Of a stretch of DNA of 64,000 nucleotides, positions 58,954 to 64,000 are shown piece after piece. A program made the translations under genes and the position numbers. The notes under the pieces were generated by a model. That model did not search any database, was not told the origin of the DNA, and saw only the letters and a program-made list of their open reading frames with translations. Source of the stretch: Leishmania martiniquensis (lineage: Eukaryota; Euglenozoa; Kinetoplastea; Trypanosomatida; Trypanosomatidae); assembly GCF_017916325.1 (NCBI RefSeq), contig NC_090165.1:62001-126000 (forward strand), in the 5' to 3' direction. Within the stretch, counting starts at the first letter, position 1. The number at the start of each line of letters is the position of its first letter.

Positions 58954-60412
58954 TTTGTTTTTCTGCGATCGTCAACGTATGCGCGCGATCCCTTCCGAGC
59001 ACTCATGTGCTGATGGAAAGAGGAACAGCGAGATCAAACGTGGGATCTGCGCTTGTGCAGAAGGGAGTTTGAGTGGGAGAGGGGAGGGGGGGTCGAACGG
59101 TATGGGGTGGCGCTGATGGAGGCCACGCTAGTGTGCTTGGACGCGGCATAGGCAGCATGGCGATGCGATGAGCAGGGGAGTGAAGGAGGAAGCGGCGTGG
59201 GGGAGCAGCGCGTGCAAAGCGGAACTGAAACTGCATGCAAACAGTGAGAGAGGCAGACAACACGCATCTCAACTCTCGTCTCATGGCCACCTGACCGCTC
59301 CCCTCGAGGCGTCGCAGCGGCGAGTTAGCGGAGAGAGGAGGTCGCTGATGGGGGGGAGCTTTCCTGCAACCGCCTGCGCAAGTATGGTGGTTGTGCTGAG
59401 GTACATGGGCGTGCGCATTCTCACATCCTTCCCTCATCCGTCTGTCATTTTCTCTCTCCTCGCCGCCATCGACTGCCCTTGTGTCATCTGTTGCCCTTGT
59501 CAAGCGACAGGCGCGAGCGTACGTGAGCAAGTGCACGCGTACGGTGGGCGGGAAGCGATAGAGAAGGGGGAAGCAGGAGAAGGGGACGTGGAGAGGAGTA
59601 GCAAGGCAAATCGGAGAAGCTCGACGGAGAGGATGCGTGGGCACCTGTCATAGGGGCACGCAGAAAAGGATGAGGCAAAACCAAGAAAGCCGAGGAGGCA
59701 GACATACGCACAGGGGGAGAGAGAGAGATGCGAACGGCGGTAGAAAGGGGCTTTTAAGCGAGCTGAAGACGGCTCACGAATGAGTGAAGAGGAAAGAGAG
59801 AGAAAGGGGGGGCCCTGGACGCATGGAGGATGGAGGGAGGGAGAGTGGGGGTTAGAGGAAAAGTGGCGACCGCCAAGTCGACGATGGCAGCAGAAGAAAG
59901 CACTGAGGGCGCACCCCAAGATAGCTTCGTGCCTTTTCCTTTCGCTCCTCCTCTGCTGCTGTCGACGAGGCAGCAACGGCCGCGCCCACACAAAGGCATT
60001 AAAGACAAAACACAGAAAAACGCGTGAGACGCGGCAAAGGCCATGGTGGGGCCCTTTCATACCGAAGACGACAGGGGCGAGACGGCGGCGGCTTGCGCGC
60101 AGTGACAGAGACGTCGCTCTGAGGTGAAAGCGAACCAAAACAAAAAGCCCAAGAGAAGACAAATTCGCAGAGAAGTGCAGAGGAGGGGGGGCCGAGAGAG
60201 GACCGCAGTGACGGCCTTCTCGCCCGCCCCCCCCTTTGCACTTCTCTGTGTAGGTCCCGTCGCTAACGTGCGCCGTTCCCCATCGCCGACCTTCCCTCCC
60301 TTTACCGCCACGCACAGGTCTTCGTCTCCCCCCCTGCGGCACCACCATCGAACGCCCCGCCCCCGAATCATCAGCAGGACTCATGCGCGTGCCACCAAAG
60401 CCTCGGTGCTCC
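58954..60412. other. Spacer between MAP kinase and TM9 gene
   Basis: No gene supported. The long minus frame 59500-60450 is Ser/Pro/Arg-rich, overlaps the kinase end and includes many low-complexity stretches, so it is not accepted. Purine-rich plus-strand tracts at about 59719-59730 and 59783-59812 are pyrimidine tracts on the gene strand. Confidence 0.5.
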
Positions 60413-61645
60413 TCAGTTGCGCCGGTTAGACGCGAACTTTTCGATCTCATCTATGAACAGCTGGCGGAGCTGCGGGATGTTGAAGGTGGTTCCCTCGGCG
60501 TCCCAATGATATACTTGCTCTGCCTCGCAACCGCCGATGGTCTCCTGGGGGCCGCGCACGTCCGACAGCCACGCATGCGCTATCGACTCTTTCGCTGTGC
60601 GCCGCTTTTCGGGGTTGTAGCGCAGGAGTCCAAAGATGAAGTCGACGAACTCGGCGTAGTACTCCTCAGGCGGGCGCGGCCGGGGGCGAGCGATAATGGC
60701 GCCCTCCGCAGCAATCGCCTCTTCCAGCTCCGTGTCGAAGCCGTCGAAAAAGGTGGCCTCGTCAAAGCGCCGCCGCAGCTCCGGGGCGTACTCCTCGAGC
60801 TTCTTTCCCTTGCTAGGGGGCAAAGAGGAGAGGTAGTGCACCGCCTCTTTGGACGCCCTCGGCGGCAGGTCCCGTGCAAGGTCTGGTACGCCCAGCAGCT
60901 CCACTATGAGATTGATCTGGTTGATGTAGTCCTTCCCGGGGAAGAGCGGCTTTCCGGTGAACATCTCTGCCGCGAGGCATCCAACAGCCCACATATCAGC
61001 ACTGTAGCTGCAGTGCTTGCACACCAGTAGTAACTCTGGTGGTCGATACCACCGTGTGAAGACGTACTGCGTCATGGTGTCGTCGTGTCCGATGCCGCGT
61101 GCAAGGCCAAAGTCGCCCAGCTTAAGATTGCACTCTGAGTCTGTAAGCAGGTTACCCGGCTTCAGGTCTCGGTGCAGTACATGCGCGCTATGAGTGTACT
61201 GCAGTGCGCACAACAGCTGAAGGGTGAAGTACTGACCGTGGCCGGCGGCGAGGCGGATGCGCGGGGAGCGCAGGATGGCGTCCATGTCTGACTCCATCAA
61301 GTCTGTGACAACGTAGAGCTCGCTGTACGTGTCGACCGGGTCCGGTGACTTGAAGAGGTCCTTGAGGGAGAGGATGTTCGGATGGCTGAGGTAGGCGAGC
61401 AGCTTTACCTCTCGCAGCACACGCTTAGCATCAACGGCATCGTCGAAGAGGTGCGTCACCTTCTTAATCGCCACCGGCTCATTGGTCACCGTATCCACGG
61501 CACTGCACACAAAGCCGTACGCGCCACGCCCAACAAAGTGCTGAACATTGTAGCGCTCTGGCACCTCGAGGCGGTAGTCGTTCACGCCAAAGACGTACAC
61601 CTTGTTGCCGGCCGCATTGGGGCCCTCCACCTTGGTGAGCATCAT
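60413..61645 (-). CDS. MPK5: Mitogen-activated protein kinase (MPK5-like)
   Basis: Serine/threonine kinase of the MAPK group, 410 residues. Motifs: glycine loop GRGAYGFV (39-46), VAIKK with Lys61, HRDLKPGN (158-165), DFG at 178-180, activation-loop TQY at 192-194 followed by VFTRWYRPPE, and the MAPK insert and C-lobe. All catalytic residues are present, so it should be active once phosphorylated on the TxY threonine and tyrosine. The C-terminal tail after about 360 is short (40-50 residues), unlike long-tailed trypanosomatid MAPKs. I recall MPK5 as the chromosome 30 MAPK of Leishmania, near ATG4.2, which fits the gene order here; kinase identity beyond MAPK is therefore by position. Two consecutive ATG codons begin the frame. 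A good splice acceptor lies about 93 nt upstream with no intervening ATG. Confidence 0.93.
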   Translation of the reverse strand: MMLTKVEGPNAAGNKVYVFGVNDYRLEVPERYNVQHFVGRGAYGFVCSAVDTVTNEPVAIKKVTHLFDDAVDAKRVLREVKLLAYLSHPNILSLKDLFKSPDPVDTYSELYVVTDLMESDMDAILRSPRIRLAAGHGQYFTLQLLCALQYTHSAHVLHRDLKPGNLLTDSECNLKLGDFGLARGIGHDDTMTQYVFTRWYRPPELLLVCKHCSYSADMWAVGCLAAEMFTGKPLFPGKDYINQINLIVELLGVPDLARDLPPRASKEAVHYLSSLPPSKGKKLEEYAPELRRRFDEATFFDGFDTELEEAIAAEGAIIARPRPRPPEEYYAEFVDFIFGLLRYNPEKRRTAKESIAHAWLSDVRGPQETIGGCEAEQVYHWDAEGTTFNIPQLRQLFIDEIEKFASNRRN

Positions 61646-64000
61646 CTTTGCCCGCTACCCCAGAATCCTCCCAGTCTCTCCAGTCAGCGCGGCGTTGCGC
61701 ACTCCTCTCTCCTATCGAATGCGTCTCCCCTCTCTCACTGTGTGCGTGTGTACCGAGTAAGAAAGGGAAGGGGGAAATGCGTCAGGAGATGGTAAAGCAG
61801 AGAAGTCAACGGGAGAGGAGCAGAGGCGGGCGTACGTGCCGTGTAATGGCGCCACTCGCGTGTATCTTCGGTTTCGCCCGCGTGTAGGCGCGTATTGCCT
61901 CTCCACCCGACGCTTCCTCTGCGTAGTCGCTCAGGTGTCTGAGGGCGCGTGCGTATGCGTTCCTGATGGTACAGATACACGCACCTGTGCGTGCGGGCAT
62001 GTGCGTGTAGGCCAAGAGGGGGGAAGGGGGCTCTGTTGCGTGAGGAAGAGAGGCACAGTAAGAGAAGCAGATGGCATTCGTGGTGGCACGGGAGACAGCA
62101 GCAGCAGTCATTCTCGCCGTTCACGCCCCACTCCCCCTCCCTCCTCCCTCTCTCTTGTGAGCGGTGCAGCGCGGTGATGCACGACCCATTGAAGAGGTCC
62201 GAAGGAGAGGGAGATAAAGTTGTGAGACGGTGAGAAGCAGCGGTGGATGGGGAATGAGTTTACGTGGGAGTCGGCGAAGCACGCGAGATACGGCGCGTAC
62301 CCAGACAGCGATGAAAGGGACCTGTTGCTCAGCGAGTTGGTACACCTCAGGTGAGTCGGCGCCGCGCCGAGATAGCGAGCCCCCCAAGTGCCTCTGTGGA
62401 GGAGGGAGCTGGGGGGAGGGGGAAACGTGTGGCCGTCTACGCTTGTGTTCCTCTGCTTCGTTGCTCTTTCTGCTTAGAGAGGTCAGTGCACTGAAAGGTG
62501 TCCGTCTCTCAATAGCTTCGGTTATATATATATGTATATATATGTCGAGCTGATAAAGATCTTGGCTGAGATCGGGGCGCACACAGACAGACAGCGACAG
62601 AGAGCAAAGATTCGCCCGCAACGGGCACGCAAAGACACCAAGGGGAAGGGGCAGAGATAACGGCAGGCGAGTACACCAAAGACACTAAACGGGGTGCACA
62701 ACAACAACAACGGTAGAATTATCAACATGAGCGCACCTAACCATGCACACAACGCTATACAGATAAAGGGACTTGTTTCTCTCTCCGCAAGAGAGAGGGG
62801 GGAGGGGGGAACGAAAAAAAAAAACGCTCCGCGCACTCACACACAAACTCCACCCCCTTCCCCCTCATTTATCAGCGCGACAAGAAAGGCCAACAAGGGG
62901 AAAACGTAATGGTAAGCAGCAGCACTGATAGCCTCGATGCCTGATCAGCAGCTTAGTCCTCCCTCCTCAGTCTCCAATGCCTGCTCGCTTTCCCAAGCAC
63001 AAACGCCGCCACCTTGCGCGCAGACGCACGCACACGCCATGAGGCGCAAGCCTCACTACAACAGCACAAAGCAAAGGGAGGGAGAGGTACGCACACAGAC
63101 ATAAATATATAAGCGGAGTTGAAGAGATGGAAGAGGTGCAAGTGAGAGGGAAGAAGGGGGGACAGAGTAAAGCGAAAGTGCGGAGGTGGAAAGGCGATAC
63201 ACACGTGACGACGAGTGGCCGGGTGCCCAGGACGGGGTTCATGTGGGAAAAGAGGACAGAGGGACAGAGGAGGGGGGCTCCAAGCTGCCGCGGGGGAGGA
63301 AGGAGGAGAGTCCAGTGAACATAAAAATCCTTCGGCAGCTATGTGAACCTGTGCAATGTGAGCGTCTACAAGGGCCTGCACTGCAGGTGGTGCTCAACAA
63401 GGGGCGGGAGGAGGGGCAACAGAGCAGCGCTACGGATAGCGACTCTACCGCACTCATTTTTCACAGCCCGACACACGCGATCGTGCGAGCTCCCGCTGGT
63501 GAGAGAAGACCCGCACTCATTTCCACACCATCGTTCAGGTGTGCGTGTGTGTGCGTGTGTGATGTGCATGCCGGTACCTTTCTGCAAACTTCCCCTCCCT
63601 CACAGCTCCAACGCTGTCGCCCCACGCCTCTGCCTACAGAGGCTACGGAGCTGGACAGTGATGAGAGCAGCCACGACCCGCGTCGATCTCGGCTCGAGAT
63701 CGCGCCACGGTGGGTTGTTTCCCCATGCGCCACTGAGGTGTGGGATGGGCGTGACTTACCCCACCCATTACCTCCCCGTAGCATCTCATCACCTACCCGA
63801 TACGCGCCGACACACACACGCACGGGTGCGTCCGACATGCCCACCCTCGAGCGGCGCGAGCACACTTTCTTCTTCTTCACCTCACGGGCCCTCCTCCATT
63901 GCCGCTCTCCCACCCCCGTTTGACCAAATAAATCGCACATACTCCGTGTGGCGAACTCAAATCAAGGACTAAAACAAAAATCTGAAGCGATACAAAGAGA
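61646..64000. other. Right-edge spacer upstream of the MAP kinase
   Basis: 2.35 kb without a supported gene. It holds the MAP kinase acceptor, an AT-rich near-palindrome (about 62522-62543), CA/TG runs (about 63538-63560) and purine-rich plus-strand tracts. It probably includes the 3' UTR of a gene beyond the right edge. Confidence 0.5.
61738..61777 (-). promoter_or_regulatory. Probable trans-splice acceptor for MAP kinase
   Basis: On the gene strand a pyrimidine tract (61777-61759) is followed by CACACAG, with the AG at 61739-61738. The resulting 5' UTR of about 93 nt contains no ATG before the kinase start. Confidence 0.55.

Noticed and set aside
59500..60450. Minus-strand open frame of 316 codons
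   Set aside because: Ser/Pro/Arg/Cys-rich, no domain, runs through low-complexity spacer and overlaps the MAP kinase end; looks like UTR.
1..64000. CRISPR arrays, bacterial promoters, ribosome binding sites, rRNA or tRNA genes
   Set aside because: None found; gene organisation is trypanosomatid and no such elements are expected or seen.

Overview
This window looks like an internal piece of a Leishmania-type (trypanosomatid) chromosome. Nineteen protein genes can be supported and all lie on the minus strand. None shows introns, and they are separated by 0.4-3 kb spacers rich in pyrimidine tracts (read on the gene strand), CA/TG repeats and C/G runs, with GC-rich third codon positions. This is the layout of one polycistronic transcription unit processed by trans-splicing and polyadenylation. 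I recall, without a search, that an ATG4 paralogue (ATG4.2) and MAP kinase MPK5 lie about ten genes apart on L. major chromosome 30. The same spacing is seen here, so I suspect the equivalent chromosome. Species and subgenus cannot be fixed from the sequence alone.

Transcription runs from high to low coordinates. 61.6-57.0 kb: a MAP kinase (MPK5-like) and a TM9/nonaspanin gene split by a one-base deletion in a six-base homopolymer. 55.6-53.7 kb: an N-terminal-motor kinesin. 50.8-48.4 kb: KU80. 47.0-44.4 kb: a TBC1D23-like TBC+rhodanese protein. 41.5-39.8 kb: a SUN-domain protein of the Slp1/SUCO type. 38.7-34.5 kb: an FKBP15/WAFL-like WH1 + degenerate FKBP + coiled-coil protein. 33.2-32.7 kb: a small unknown. 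31.1-26.3 kb: a large type I membrane protein gene disrupted by a compensated frameshift pair and an in-frame TGA. 23.8-23.2 kb: a small LIM-domain protein. 22.0-20.8 kb: ATG4 cysteine peptidase. 19.3-17.0 kb: an eight-finger C2H2 protein with a presequence-like N-terminus. 15.6-12.2 kb: PAN2 deadenylase. 11.3-9.5 kb: an unknown conserved-looking protein. 8.9-7.8 kb: a divergent mitochondrial carrier. 5.9-4.8 kb: a VHS/ENTH-like plus RanBP2-zinc-finger protein. 3.6-3.1 kb: an unknown. 2.7-1.6 kb: DIM1-type rRNA dimethyladenosine transferase. 0.8-0.4 kb: a small membrane protein.

The most striking structure is a GC-rich interspersed repeat (probably SIDER2-class) present three times around TBC1D23-like and KU80. 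Copy A (43848-44321) and copy C (51264-51737) are 474 bp and identical by eye but inverted. Copy B (47874-48203) is an identical 330-bp core in the same orientation as C. KU80 therefore sits between direct repeats, and the KU80/TBC1D23-like pair sits between inverted repeats. Such arrangements are known to seed circular and linear amplicons in Leishmania. Because A and B are inverted, the 3' UTRs of the two neighbouring mRNAs should also carry 330 nt of perfect mutual complementarity.

The genes are not an operon in the functional sense. They cover unrelated housekeeping roles (rRNA modification, deadenylation, autophagy, endomembrane traffic, DNA-end binding, signalling), as is usual for trypanosomatid gene clusters.
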